Positions 10,685 through 22,545 of a stretch of 64,000 nucleotides of DNA are shown here, in pieces; the stretch's first letter is position 1, and each line of letters starts with the position of its first letter. The notes below the pieces were generated by a model that saw only the letters and a program-made list of their open reading frames with translations, had not been told where the DNA came from and did not search any database. The stretch is taken from contig CM053148.1 in the NCBI GenBank assembly GCA_028571685.1, positions 92,898,001-92,962,000 of the forward strand, given 5' to 3'. This DNA comes from Heterohyrax brucei. Lineage: Eukaryota; Chordata; Mammalia; Hyracoidea; Procaviidae. A program made the translations under genes and the position numbers.

Positions 10685-10956
10685 ATTCAAGATGAGCGAA
10701 AGCAGCATTTTAAAAAAAGAAATGTTTCTTTGAAGAAATTAAAATTGTGTTTTTTAATTACGTATATAATGGTGTTGCTACCAGAGTAAAATAGATTGTT
10801 GTTGTTTTCTGTTAACAATCGTAAAATACATGGGCTGTCTTTACTTACGAAATTCCCCTACAAACAAAACATCATTAAGAGAAAATATAACGTCATTGTC
10901 ATAGCCAATCTACTAAAGCAAATACAATTTGTATCTTTTAATAATATAAAAACTGT

Positions 10957-11062
10957 TTGAACCCATCATGTGCTTCTTAGAAACCCTGTGGGGCAGTTCT
11001 ACTCTGTCTTACAGCATCTCTCTGAGTTAGAATCTACCAGATGGCAATGGGTTTATTTTTGT
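10957..11062 (+). mobile_element. AfroSINE, 5'-truncated
   Basis: Only the 3' half is present ('ccctgtggggcagttctact', 'ctaccagatggcaatggg'). Confidence 0.85.
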
Positions 11063-11223
11063 TATTTCCTTTCTAATGTCAATGCACAGGTCATGCTAAT
11101 AGATGTGGTGCTTGCAAATGTTAACAGTAATAGCAGCATGCATACAATGCTTTCCTCATGAGCTGTCGGCTCTCCAAGTACTGGGCCTCTATTTGCTCTT
11201 TTCGTGCTTGCACCAACACTATG

Positions 11224-11391
11224 AGGAAACCTGAGTGGTGTAGCGATTAAGTGCTACAGCTGCTAACCAAAAGGTCAGCAGTTCAAATCCACCAGGCACT
11301 CCTTGGAATTCTATGAGGAAGTTCTATTCTGTATTGTAGGGTCGCTATGGGTCGGAATCGACTCAATGGCAACAAGTATGGGTTTTTGGTT
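11224..11391 (+). mobile_element. AfroSINE
   Basis: Well-preserved full copy: 'ctgctaaccaaaaggtcagc', 'gttcaaatccaccaggcac', 'gggtcgctatgggtcgg'. Its low divergence suggests a younger insertion. Confidence 0.95.
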
Positions 11392-13064
11392 TTAATGCTG
11401 TGAAGTCAGGAGGATTGTGATTCCCATAAGAAAACACAGGCACTATAATTACTTGATAAACTAAATCTTGAATTCTGGAAAATTATGTCTCCAGTGTTAA
11501 ATTGAAGTAGGCTTAATTTAATTGTCCCTCCTCACCACCACAAAAGGTTACAAGTTTCTTTATTTCATGCTAACAAAGGGGTTACTACTCAGAGCAGAAG
11601 ACACTACGGTTGTTCCAGCAGGAATGGCAGGCTACAAGATTCAGAGCACTTTTTAGGGACATTCGGAGTGGCTTTCTACTGTCAGTCGACTCAGTCACCT
11701 CTCTGATTTCTGTACTAACTGAAAGAGTTAAACACTTCTGAGCTTTGCCTTCAGAGATACCTGATTAAATCATCTGCTCTCCATGTGATTTCCCCTTATA
11801 TTAATGTAAGGAAAAGCATGGGCATTGAGGTATTAGTCTTGCAATTATGATGACTTCAATATTTTGCACACGTTTAGTAGAAGTATCTAAAAATTCAAGA
11901 TTTTTTAAATCTGCTCACACTGGTAATATACACATTCATTGAAAACCAAGCAATCTGCAATTAAAAGGGCTGCAATTCTATGTAGAGCAGAAATGGAAGC
12001 TCTGTTTCTCACATATTGCTAAAAGTATGTGAATACTGGTCCATTATCCACATAATCTGATCTTTACTATTTTTCTTAAATGAAAAATTATGAAATTTCC
12101 CATTTTCATACCAAGCAATAAATTGGAAACTGGAAAAAAAAATCTATGATAGAAAAATTATGCATTACTGTCTTCATAAATATATAAAACAGTATCTGTT
12201 TCTATACTATACTGATACAGAGATAAAAGTAAATAGTGTCTTAAAATATTTCTAATAAAGATCAGTTTAACTTCATTTATCACTATCTCAAATTTGGCAA
12301 CATAAAGACACAAAAAGCATACCAAACAGAAAATGAAGTATGTCTGAGTATCTGATGGAGAAAACACGTTTAAATTTAAAAATAAATTGAGTTGAATTCT
12401 TAATTATTTTATCGTAAACTATAGAAAGAATTCATGGCTTATATAATAAGGCATCATATACTGTCTGATATTTGTTTCTTAAAATCTTATCTATGAAAAA
12501 GAGATTCGGGGTTGATAACAGAAGTTATAATTTGCTTTCATATTCATGAGTTCTGATATAATACATACCATACATTATACCATAAGCAAGTGTTATGATA
12601 TATGATATTAAACAATATCCCTGGTAAAACGACTGTAAATATGACATATCTAAAGTCTAACCTCTCAGGCTCTATAGCTCATCTGTATTCAAAGCCATTC
12701 ACTGGACTTCACGGATATTTGACAGGTGAATTATGTATAATCACGAACCTGTGAACCCAAGCCAATTCAGAACGACCATCTCAGTTCTAACTAATTTTGA
12801 AATAGTGCTTCTTGCATGTATGTAGATGATATTGAGTTTCTCTATATTTCTGTTTTCTCCTTCGAATTTATCCGTGATGATATGCTAACTAGGGCCTTCT
12901 AAGAAATGAGAGTTGCCATTCTAAAAATTCTGTAATGAATGTCTTGAAATTTGGGAGTTATGCACTCAATTTGTGTAAAAATACTTTCTTGTGTACTGTC
13001 TTGTTGAATTTTGTTTGAAATAAGTATTAAATAATTTGGAGGGGGGATGGTGGTCAAGGCCCTT
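11392..13064. other. Unique AT-rich DNA, no gene seen
   Basis: About 1.7 kb with no recognised repeat. Short open frames only. Confidence 0.45.
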
Positions 13065-13200
13065 TTAAAACAACTGGCCCTGCCCCGCGCTCTTGTACAA
13101 AGAGTCTCAGGAGGCCCTCGTGATGAACTTGCATGGACTGATCCCTACAGAGCTGCAAAGAAAAATTCCAACCAAGAAAAGAAAACGAATGTGACTTTGC
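13065..13200 (+). other. GC-rich, weakly coding-like block
   Basis: A locally GC-rich block in AT-rich surroundings. One frame gives 'MNLHGLIPTELQRKIPTKK' before a stop near 13191, and another stays open for 68 codons (13047-13253). I do not recognise either. A processed pseudogene fragment or a decayed exon is possible, and so is chance. Confidence 0.2.
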
Positions 13201-13848
13201 AGACAAAGAAATTCACACTGTATTTCCAGCTTGCAATAGAATCCCCACTCTAGTCCACTGCTTGCTTCTTGCTTGTCTATGACTTGCAGTCCTCAGAGTC
13301 AGGAGGGCAAGAAATGTCATCTGTCTTCATTTTTCTAAAAATCAAGCAAGTTTCAACTCATAAACCCTATCTGCTGAACTCAGAAAACTGGGGAGATTTC
13401 GCTTCCCTCACTATCATGACTGTGTAGTATCATGTTGAAATCTAAAATTTAGAAATGTCTGGCCTTCACATCCTCTGTCTTGAGATTTCACTATGAGAAG
13501 TTGTTTCCTTCTTTGCATGACATTTTGACTTCTAATTCTTTGTGGCTTCTGGGCCATGCTCAGAAACCTGCACATTTCCTGTTCTGTCGTGATTGCATTT
13601 CCAAGAAGACTCTTTCTCTCTGTTTCTCATGTGCATTTTCATCTTTTCTGAGAGCAGAACTGTATCTATAGAACCAAGCCTTTTAGATTCCTCTCCCCTC
13701 GTCCCAATCTAACATCTATGTAATATGTGTAAAGTCCTTATAATAATAGTGAAATCAATTTTCAAAAATGATTCATAAGAATATCAAAACATTATCTAAA
13801 TGTGTGTGTGTGTTTTTTCCCATAACATATCTACATATCCAAAAATAT
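13201..13848. other. Unique DNA, no gene seen
   Basis: No recognised repeat and only short open frames. Confidence 0.4.
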
Positions 13849-13935
13849 TTGGAAACCCTATGGGACAGGGCTACTCTGTCCTACTGGGTTGCTAGGAGTT
13901 GGAATAGACTCAAAAGCACTCAGTTTTGTTTCTTT
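13849..13935 (+). mobile_element. AfroSINE, 5'-truncated
   Basis: 3' half only: 'ggaaaccctatgggacaggg', 'gggttgctaggagttgg'. Confidence 0.85.
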
Positions 13936-14092
13936 GTTTACATTTTGATTAGCAAAAACTAAAATAAAAATTGGTTATGATAATTTGTTTTGATGTAAAC
14001 TATTTAGGGAGAACATGCTGCATTTATTTTGGTATCATAAAAGGGATAATTAGAGTGGAAAACTCTACTCAGTTGTTAACTTTCTTTGGATA

Positions 14093-14268
14093 ACCAGACT
14101 GAAAAATAAACCCCTTGCTGTCAAGTCATTACAGACTCTTAGAGACCCTGCAGAACAGGGTAGAACTGCCCCCAGAGAAATCCAAGGAGTTGCTGGCAGA
14201 TTCAGACTGCTGATTTTCTGGATAGCAGTCAAGCTCTTAACCATGTAACCACTGCACCACCCCGGTTC
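14093..14268 (-). mobile_element. AfroSINE with target-site duplication
   Basis: Full reverse-strand copy. The direct repeat 'ttctttggata' occurs immediately before it (ending 14092) and after it (starting about 14270), consistent with a target-site duplication. Confidence 0.92.
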
Positions 14269-14281
14269 CTTCTTTGGATAC

Positions 14282-15035
14282 TAGCCACTTATTAGAACAA
14301 TTATAGTTACAGATTAAGGAGTTTCAAAACTTTATTACCTGTCTCTTCTGGTTCATACTGTTTACCTGTGAGTACTTCAAACCTCAAGCCTGGAACAGGC
14401 TTTAGCTACCTATTGATTTTCAGGAATCCCTAGAGTAGCACCTTACCAGCAGTTTAAAAACATTTACTCTGCATGAACAAACAGATCATCAGAAAAAGTC
14501 CCGTTGTATGCCACGGTCCAATGCTTCTTTTAGTGAGACCGATATTTGTGTTGTCTGAAAGTCAATTTAGTTTACTCTTGTTTATGGTTTGGAGCTTTGC
14601 TTGGATAAACTTCTAAGACGTCATAGGAGTGTATTTGCAAGTACCATGTCCACAGACTGAAGAAAGGCTCACAGTTTACAAGCGTACCACCCCGCCACCC
14701 ATGCCTTAGCTACTGAAATGTTCCAGTGAAGTTAGAAAGAGTCGTGGAACACAGGGGCTCTTTCACAGGTGGCACCCGTTAAAAAAGAGGGTAGCATGAT
14801 GTAGTTTGACCGTGACTAATACACTTTTCCCCCTATGATAGCAACCTAGGTTGTCAAAATTACAAAGAATTTCTTGCGATTTAAGCTCCTGTTCTGTTTT
14901 CTGCATTACTTCTTAGAATCCAACATAATTTTGCTCCTTTTTTTAAAAGTTCTTTTCCTTTACAAAACAAAACCAAATGTGTTGAGTAAACATACCTGGT
15001 TTCTCGACCATCAAAGTTCAGACAAAGATTCTTCA
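14282..15035. other. Unique DNA, no gene seen
   Basis: No recognised repeat. The open frame 14874-15095 runs into a SINE-tail piece and is treated as chance. Confidence 0.4.
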
Positions 15036-15086
15036 GACAAACAAACAAACACGTTGCTATGGAATCAATTCCAACTCATAGAACAA
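15036..15086 (-). mobile_element. AfroSINE tail fragment
   Basis: An A/C-rich lead then 'ggaatcaattccaactcata', the reversed SINE tail without a body. Confidence 0.65.
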
Positions 15087-15295
15087 CCTCCATAACAGGT
15101 TTTTCATTCCTTTTCTGTTATTTCAAACAAAAATTCCACCTTTTGATTGTACACTGGGCTGGGCGGTGGGGGGAACCTTGTAATTTTGTACTCAGTAGTA
15201 TCATGACAACCATATTTGTCCCTACTGTTTCTTCTCCTTAGAATGTTCCTACCTTTTTGTCCTGATTTCCTCATCATTCAGAACTTAGAAAAGTT

Positions 15296-15448
15296 CTGGG
15301 GGCACAGTGGTCCAGTGTGATGGCTACTAACCAAAAGATCAGCTGTTTGAATCTACCAGACACTCCTTGGAAACTCTATGGGGCAGTTCTACTCTCTTTC
15401 CTTATAGGGTTGCTATGAGTGCGAATCAACTCGATGGCAGTGGATGGT
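15296..15448 (+). mobile_element. AfroSINE
   Basis: 'ctactaaccaaaagatcagc' through 'aatcaactcgatggcag'. Confidence 0.9.
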
Positions 15449-15664
15449 ACGGTGGGTGAATGACTTGATACTGCAAGATCAGAAGTAGAATTCGGGTTTG
15501 AATACATAGCAGGTGGACAGTGGGACTTGAAGTAGTGATGGACTGCTGCTGCTGCTGGTCCATGAAGTGAATTCAGTAGATTTGGCAGTGGCTTTGTGGT
15601 CCCTTGGTTTGAACCAAGGTAAATTATAGGTTGGTGATAAGCTGATCCAGGAATTTTGGCTAAC

Positions 15665-15828
15665 CAAGGACCAAACCCAATGCCACTGGATCAATTCTGA
15701 CTTATAGTGACCCTCTAGGAGAGACTAGAGCTGCCCAATGTTGTTTCCAAGGTGCATCCGGTGAGTGGGTGCTACCAACCTTCTGGTTAGCAGCTGTAAC
15801 ACCTAACCATCACACTACCAGTGTTTCT
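15665..15828 (-). mobile_element. AfroSINE
   Basis: 'ccaaacccaatgccactgg' through 'ctggttagcagctgtaacac' to the head end. Confidence 0.9.
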
Positions 15829-16800
15829 GAATTTGGGTTAGGGTTGGAAGATTCTAAAATCAAAGCTGGCAAAACAGATTCCTGATAGTCTAGCTTCCCA
15901 ATTATAACAGAGTTCAAAGTTCTCCAGTCAAACTTTTCAATTCCAAGTAGTTAACTCATTGTAAAATCAACAAGAGAGTTATTTGGCAGCATAATCTGTG
16001 ATCATTCCTGAGCTGGCAACTGAGTTGGAGATTCCTCTTTGTATTAAACCCTGGAGATTTTGTTTTGGGCTTGGGGACATGTGAGATATTGTCCTACATG
16101 GTTAAAGAAAATTGAGTTGAGGAGACACAAATACAAGGAAGAGTGAAGCAAGAGATGAAAAGAAGCAGAGTGTAATGAGGCCAGGATGGAGAGACAGCCT
16201 GTCCTAGAGATAACAGTCTCACTGTCCTGTGTTAGCATGCGCTTGAGGATATAGTGGAGAGTAAACAAAAATGCTTAAAGTGACAACACTTTACGTGACT
16301 ACAGTTTTTACATAATTCTCCTTTCTGAAAATATTCTTCCATATATCACATCATATATACTGACCATCTATTATTGAGAAGACTTTTCTTGCTGCTAAGG
16401 AAGTTACAGTTATTTTAGGGTATTTCTTGTTTTCCGGGCTCATATAATCTTATTGACTTATATAAAAAAAGAATCAGCCAGTGTTCTCAGTTGTTAATAA
16501 TTCATTTCTATTTCCCTGTTCGGTTGGTTACACATCATGAAGTATTTGTTTCCTTACGGACACTTTTAAAGTAGTGCTGTCTCATGACGCTAATTGTGAC
16601 AGTCACTATACACCGTGGTATTCTCTCAATCCATTGGTTCCAAGTTAACCTCATTGTGTACCTGTGGTACTCCACTGCTCTCACTCAGTCCATTGTTCTA
16701 AATTCACATCAACCACTATTTAGATTTACTACTTTCTGGAAGTTGTGAAGGTTTGTTGGGTTTGACAATAAACTAAATGTAAGAGGACACCTTTTACGTT
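15829..16800. other. Unique DNA, no gene seen
   Basis: No recognised repeat. The minus-strand frame 16044-16268 resembles nothing known. Confidence 0.4.
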
Positions 16801-16809
16801 TTTCCCCAA

Positions 16810-16955
16810 AGTTGCATTCTATTCCTTTTCTCCCTCCCTCCTCCTTCCTCCCTCTCTCCCTTCTTCCTTCTTTCCTTTCCTTTCCTCCTTTCTTCCTTTC
16901 CCTTCCTTCCTTTCTCCTTTTTTGCCTTTTTTGCTTTCTGTCCTTCTTTCTTTCA
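16810..16955. repeat. C/T-rich low-complexity tract
   Basis: About 145 bp, almost all pyrimidine on the plus strand with 'ccttcctt'-type units. It produces the lysine/arginine-rich minus-strand frame 16709-17140, which is an artefact of composition. Confidence 0.9.
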
Positions 16956-16997
16956 TAAAGGATTATTCTATTGAGTGGGTTACTAAAAACAACGAAG

Positions 16998-17115
16998 ATT
17001 TTTTTTTTTATTGTGATTGAGTGAAAGTGTACAATCCAGTTTAAATTTGCCTGCCCGCCTATCTGCAGCTCCTTCTGCTCTCCTTGCCCAGTGACAGCAC
17101 AGTCCTCACAATGAA
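16998..17115 (-). mobile_element. L1 LINE 3' end fragment
   Basis: A T run followed by 'ttattgtgattgagtgaaag', then 'ctccttgcccagtgacagca', parallel to the L1 3' end at 33.9-34.0 kb in this window. Confidence 0.6.
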
Positions 17116-17214
17116 GATTTTTAGTGATAAAGGAAATCACAAAATACAGTTGAAGCTAAGGAACGGATGTAGTCCATTGATTGTTGGGCATAGTTGATTT
17201 CAGTAATGATGGAT

Positions 17215-17772
17215 TATTGTTCTTGTCATATGCCATCAAGTCAGTTTTGACTCACAGAAATTTTATTTTGTAACAAAACAATTTGTAGCCCTGTTCTGTG
17301 TCATCCTGGCAACGGTCTCCATGTTTCAGCCTGTCGTTGAGGCCACTGTGTCAATCCATCTTATTGGGAGTCTCTCTCTTATTGAGAGTCTCTTGTCTCA
17401 AAGCACGATGTCCTTTTCCAAAGATTAGTCCCCCTAATGTTGTGCTTAAACTAAGGGGGACAAAATCTCAGCTGTACTTTCTCCAGAATAGAATGGTGTT
17501 TTCATCTGTAAGCTAATGGTAGACACAATGTCGTTGGCAACGTCACAGTTCCAATACGTCAACTCTTCTTTGGTCCTCCTTTTTCTTTGTCTAGCTTTCA
17601 CATGCATGCGAGGCGATTGAAAAGACCGTGACCAGGTCAGGAGCATCACGGTAATCAAAGAGACATCTTTGCATTTTGAGATTTTAAAGAGGTCTTTTGC
17701 AGCAGACTTACTCAATGCAATACATCCATAGTTAGATGTCTTAACTGCTGCTTCCACTGGGTTTGATTGTTC
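17215..17772 (-). mobile_element. RTE/BovB-class LINE 3' end
   Basis: Reversed 3' terminus ('catcaagtcagttttgactc'), then 'ctttcacatgcatgcgagg', 'gacatctttgcattttgaga' and 'aagaggtcttttgcagcaga'. Collinear with the copies at 40.6 and 49.1 kb. The minus-strand frame 17446-17778 is a remnant of the element's coding region. Confidence 0.87.
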
Positions 17773-17877
17773 ATCCAAAGAGATTGGAAACTGGGACTAT
17801 TTCACTTACTTTCTTCATCCTTTATCATGATATTTTTTGTGGGCCTAGCTGTGGTGATTTCAAGGAGCACTTTGTGA

Positions 17878-18075
17878 TTAAAGCAATACCTAAAAAGCTT
17901 GGCTGCTAACCAAGTGATTGGCAATCCAAACCCAGCAGCTGCCCTGTGAGAGCAAGATGTGGCAGTCTTCTTCCATAAAAAGTTTACAACCTTGGTAACC
18001 TTGTGGGGCAGTTCTACTCTGTCCTATAGGGTCACTATGAGTTGGAATTTGCTCAACAGCAGTGGGATTTTTGTT
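17878..18075 (+). mobile_element. AfroSINE, long variant
   Basis: Has the extra internal segment ('gtggcagtcttcttccataa') before 'cttgtggggcagttctact'. Confidence 0.88.
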
Positions 18076-18332
18076 TGCTGTGGTGATTTTCATTTTCTTT
18101 GCATTAAAGTATAAAGCATAAGGAAGACTGTAGTCCTTTATATGTTTCCAATTTTAAATAGGCTTTCACAAAAGTAGTTATATAAAAAGAGAAAAGAGGA
18201 AGCTTTCTATGTTCCTTCTAAACTCAGATGGTGGTTAAAGCTATGTTGGGCTAATCACAATCACCCAAGCCCAGTGTGTTTGTTTTCCATGTATACAACT
18301 GTCTGCTGTTTTTTGTTCTGTCTTGCACATGT

Positions 18333-18344
18333 GTGTGCATGCAT

Positions 18345-18391
<47 letters not shown>
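18333..18391. repeat. (TG)n/(AC)n microsatellite
   Basis: Short TG/CATG lead and then about 22 AC units. Confidence 0.97.
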
Positions 18392-18394
<3 letters not shown>

Positions 18395-19810
18395 AAGATA
18401 GTCCTCAGGAAATTCTTTTCCTGAGAAGAGTAGTCTGTTCTCTGAGCACTGAGAAACTAATTGAGGTATGAACTCATTACTCTGAGGAGTTTATTTTTCC
18501 CTCTGGGCACCTACAGTGATGGAAACCATTTTAAGAATTTTTTTTAGGATTAAAGTCCATGATTGCTCAGGAAATCTAAAGGATTTTAAAGTCATTTTTA
18601 GAACTACTAAGCTCACGTATTTTCATATGAAATTACAGTGAAAATGAATCCATCTGACTATTTGAAAGGGAATTTCCACTAAATGTTGCCTGCTGCTGTT
18701 GGAGAGATAGAAACAATCTTTTGCCCTATTTCATCTTCAGGAGAATCAGCTCCACGATCCAATTGATTTCTCAACATCCTTTCTTTTTTTTGGAAGAATA
18801 AGTCAGCTCTTAAGTGTCCGGTAATTCTTTTTATCTAATGTGACCTCTTTAAAACCCACAAGCGTGTCTAGGTTATCAGATCTCCTTTAAAATGCTGCCA
18901 CTCATCTGTTCAATTTAATGCTCGTTCAGGAGGGAGTTGCTGTATTGACTAAGGGCTGTGCCACACCGCTGCCTGGAAATGAGAAGAGAGAAAAAGGCAG
19001 GCTCAGACTAACTACACCATTAACTCTGCCTGAGACTGGGATATATCAGCAGAACATCAGACCTATCATGCTCTGTGTAGTTAGTCAACCACACAAAAGC
19101 AGAAGCAGAGATATTCATTCAGAAACAAATGCAGCTTCATTTTTTTAATTATTTGCTCTTCTTTTCTCTCTTGAAAATGACACCATCAGTTTTCATCTGA
19201 ACAGGCAGTTTCTCTCTCGAAAGTGAAAAGAGGTTCTACTTTGAATAACAGAAACTGAGAAGAAAGATGTAGCTTTTGCCTGAACAATGCGGAAACGATT
19301 TTTATTCAACAGAATGTAAATAGACTTAGATCATTCTTACTGGCAGATCATATTTTTGTGTTATATGTATTGACTGAATTGTGTTCTCTTTTTAATGTTC
19401 TATTGAATGTGTCTACTGCGTACTCATTAATACCTAGTTAACTATCAGGGCAGTAAAGCTTGCTTTTAATCGACAGCAAGTTTAGCATACTGCTACTTCT
19501 GTTCAGCGGTGTTAGAAAGTCATTTATATTTCTCGAAACTAGAAGTGACCACTTCCAAGTGGTAAAAGAGAAAATAAAAAAAAAGGGGGGAAAGAAAGAA
19601 GTCTGAAGTATGATTTATGCTGGGAAGGAGTGTGGTTTAGGAGAACAAGTATAGGCTTTTGCTTGACAAAAAAAGACATCCAGATCTGAACAATTGCTCT
19701 ACTGTTTATTGGGAAGATGATTTGAAATAAGCCATTCTCTTGCGTTCTGCATTCTCTTATAAAGGGGATGTACGGAGTAATACTTATGTTAGCGAATTTT
19801 TGTGGAAAAG
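18392..19810. other. Unique DNA, no gene seen
   Basis: About 1.4 kb without recognised repeats. The open frame 18918-19148 is unrecognised. Confidence 0.4.
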
Positions 19811-19816
19811 AGATAA

Positions 19817-19842
19817 TACACACACACACACACACATATATG
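19817..19842. repeat. (AC)n microsatellite
   Basis: About ten AC units followed by ATAT. Confidence 0.95.
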
Positions 19843-19916
19843 AATTCTTTAGACAGTAAAAATTGCTATGCAGTGATTCTCAACCCCAAACACACAAGCT
19901 GCTCTGTGAGCTCAAG

Positions 19917-20082
19917 TGAAAACCAGGGTAGTGTGGTAGTTAAGAGCTAGAGCTGCTAATCAAAAGGTCAGCAGTTTGAATCCACCAGGCTCTTCTTGGA
20001 AACTCTATGGGGCAGGTGTACTCTGTCCTGTAGGGTCGCTGTGAATTGGGATTGACTCAATAGCAGTGGATTTGGGATCTTT
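19917..20082 (+). mobile_element. AfroSINE
   Basis: Full copy: 'tgctaatcaaaaggtcagca' through 'ggattgactcaatagcagtg'. Confidence 0.92.
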
Positions 20083-20090
20083 GATTTTGG

Positions 20091-20268
20091 CTTCTGAGCT
20101 TATTCTCATTCATAGCGACCCTGTCAGACAGGGTAAAACTACCTCCCAAGTTATCCAAGGGTGTAACCTCTTTGGAAGCAAACTACCATGTTTCTCCTGT
20201 GAGGCAGATTGTGAACTTGAATTGTTGATCTTCTTTTCAGCAGCCAGGCACTTAACCATCACCCCAAA
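20091..20268 (-). mobile_element. AfroSINE, second-body variant
   Basis: Lies tail-to-tail with the preceding SINE. Tail-side 'cattcatagcgaccctgtca', then the variant body and head end 'gcacttaaccatcacccc'. Confidence 0.8.
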
Positions 20269-20539
20269 ATAACAATTTAGGGAATTATTATTGCACTAAA
20301 ATAGCATGAGCAGAGTAGTTTCCTGATTCTCAGAAACAATCAATGAATATAATGTTATTAATTTTAAGTTTTAAATCACTGCTTGCTACCTCTGATAACT
20401 GGTACCCCTACCCAAATAAATGACCAAAAGTGAACAGAATGATTTGAAATTCACAGATCTGGGACACATACAATCCCTCATATCTGTGTCAAATGAATAG
20501 AAAGTATAAGGGTGACATGGGAAACAGACACACAGTTGA

Positions 20540-20832
20540 TTTCTTGTTAATACCTGCTGAGCTGATGGTACAAGAATTCTTCACCCACTTCAGGAAACGT
20601 GCTCAAACCTCTGAAAGGGACCCAAGTTCTTGCCTATTGCAAGGAAAGTTGCCCCAACTGTATGCAGAAAATACCGAACAATATAGTTCGTATCACACAC
20701 GAGTAAAATTTCACCACAGAACATTCAATAGCATTTGCAGCAATACACTGACAGGGAACAGACAGAAATTCAAGCCAGATTCAGAAGACGACATGGAGCC
20801 GGGGATGTCAGCTGCTGTCGGTTGGAAGCGGG
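20540..20832 (+). mobile_element. RTE/BovB-class LINE internal fragment
   Basis: 'cagaaattcaagccagattc' and its surroundings match, on the opposite strand, the RTE copy near 50.3 kb ('gagaactgttagaaattcaa'). One frame reads 'EIQARFRRRHGAGDV', like the reverse-transcriptase core of RTE elements. A different frame stays open for 121 codons (20493-20858). Confidence 0.75.
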
Positions 20833-21599
20833 TGTCAGAGATCGGCCAGTATAGATGAAAGACTGCCGTCGCCATTTACTGAAAAGGGAAAAGAAAAACC
20901 GGTCAAGAAGTAGGCTTAAGGAAAATAAATAAATAAATAAAAGGTTGATTTGAAACTTTTTGAGTTGGGAATGAGTATTCAACATCTAAGTAGGGTGCCT
21001 GAGAGTTGCTCAGTGGAGTGTTTATGGGTATTTGGTGCTGGATAACATCTGACCCTGTGGGAATGTGTATTCCCACTGACAGCTGGGTTTACAGGGAGAA
21101 GGGTCAGCAATGAAGATAGAAATCTGTGAATTGTGGCTTAATAGGCTTTTTAAGTCACAGGGCTTGAGGAGATCAGTTAAGAGACGACTGCAAAGAGAAA
21201 ACAGGTCTGAAGACAGACATCTGAAGTGCTCCAGCACCCTGAGTTAGACATCAGCTGCCAACCTGGAACTGATTAACATCACTATGAGACTGGAAAACCA
21301 AGGCAGGTTTGTTTTATTTTTTAAAAAATCTCACTTACTGTAGTTAAAATAATAGAATTAACTGTGAAACTATTTTTTTCTTTAGCAAAAACATCAGGGT
21401 TTCTAAGACCTCTGATATACACGTGTTTGCATCTTATTTTAGAGTTGATGCTCTCCAGTGGGGTATCCCAGGGATTACCCAGACTTCTCCACAATCCATC
21501 AACTGAGTGATGAATTTCTGGGCCATCAAGCATCTCCAGGACCCACCTCATCAACAGAACTGCTCCTTATTCCCCCTCATCGACATCATAGAGGCAGAA
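20833..21599. other. Unique DNA, no gene seen
   Basis: Only a short AAAT run near 20920-20940. No recognised gene. Confidence 0.4.
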
Positions 21600-21697
21600 C
21601 TGACAAAAATCAGTAAGAATCACTCAACACTAAGAATCAGGGCCCAGCATAATTGCTGCACACATTTTTGGGGGGACACAATGTAATCCAAGACAAC
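21600..21697 (+). mobile_element. MLT1-like LTR 3' end, fossil
   Basis: Ends with 'ttttggggggacacaatg' and 'taatccaagaca', the 3' end shared with the LTRs at 5.7, 23.7 and 62.4 kb. Only this end is recognisable. Confidence 0.6.
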
Positions 21698-22398
21698 CGG
21701 GTTGGCAGTATTTTGACAATACAGAGAATACAGAACTTCTCTCTCCTACCAACAGAGAAATAGACAATGCTTATACTCCTATATACATGAAAGTCTTATT
21801 TTCTGGCCTAATGTGCACCAGATTGGCAACATAAATATCTTTTAAATGAGATGAAATGGTTTGGACAAATAATCCTAAATCAAATAAGTAATCTTCAGAA
21901 GCATGTCTTCCTAAAAAAGCGTCAGTATCCTAAAGAGGACCCCCTCCAAAGAAGAACTGTCATGTTTTTAAAGCTTGTAAGTTTCTGATTAAATAATTGA
22001 ATAATGTAACCAGTCATCTGCTGTGTTAACAAAGACTGTCAAATGTTCAACACACATGTGACTAGCTTTTAATAGCAGTGGAGTCATTAGCGTTGCATGG
22101 GCATGCTGGATATCACTGGTCAGGGAAAGATAAAAGAGGAGATTGACTCTAAGAAAAGCTTGGGAGAATGACATTTACAGTGCAATGGATTAAGTTTAAT
22201 GAGAGGGTTTATGCTTCTGAATAGGAGGCTTAACCTCATCCCCACGTTGGTTAAGCATTATTGTGCAAAATAATTTAAAGTAGATTAAATGATTTATTGA
22301 CTACACATAAATGGTTGCAAAAAGATAGACATTGGCCTCCTCCCGATGCAAAATTGATTTCAGCTGCGGAAACCCATTTCTGCATGTTCTTACCTTTC
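21698..22398. other. Unique DNA, no gene seen
   Basis: No recognised repeat. Confidence 0.4.
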
Positions 22399-22545
22399 TT
22401 GGAAATGCTGGTTGGAGTAGAAGAAGGTCAGAGCTGCAGCTGCTCTGACTGGCAGTTCAAATACACAAAGCAACCCTGAGGAGCAGTTCTACTCTGTCTT
22501 TATAGGGTCAGTATGATCTGAATCAACTCAAAGATAAAGAGTTGT
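22399..22545 (+). mobile_element. AfroSINE, diverged
   Basis: 'ggcagttcaaatacacaaag' and 'gcagttctactctgtcttta' in order. Confidence 0.82.

Noticed and set aside
11224-11391. tRNA-like head of AfroSINEs as possible tRNA genes
   Set aside because: Box A and box B-like segments are present because the SINE is tRNA-derived, but no copy folds into an intact tRNA with an acceptor stem. These are SINEs.
13837-13848. Target-site duplication for the truncated SINE at 13849
   Set aside because: No matching direct repeat after the SINE end could be found.
16709-17140. 143-codon minus-strand open frame with long Lys/Arg/Glu runs
   Set aside because: It lies over a C/T-rich low-complexity tract and an L1 3' fragment; the charged runs are a translation of simple repeats.
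18333-18391. Dinucleotide runs as candidate regulatory or CRISPR-like arrays
   Set aside because: Plain microsatellites; there are no spacer-repeat structures anywhere in the window.
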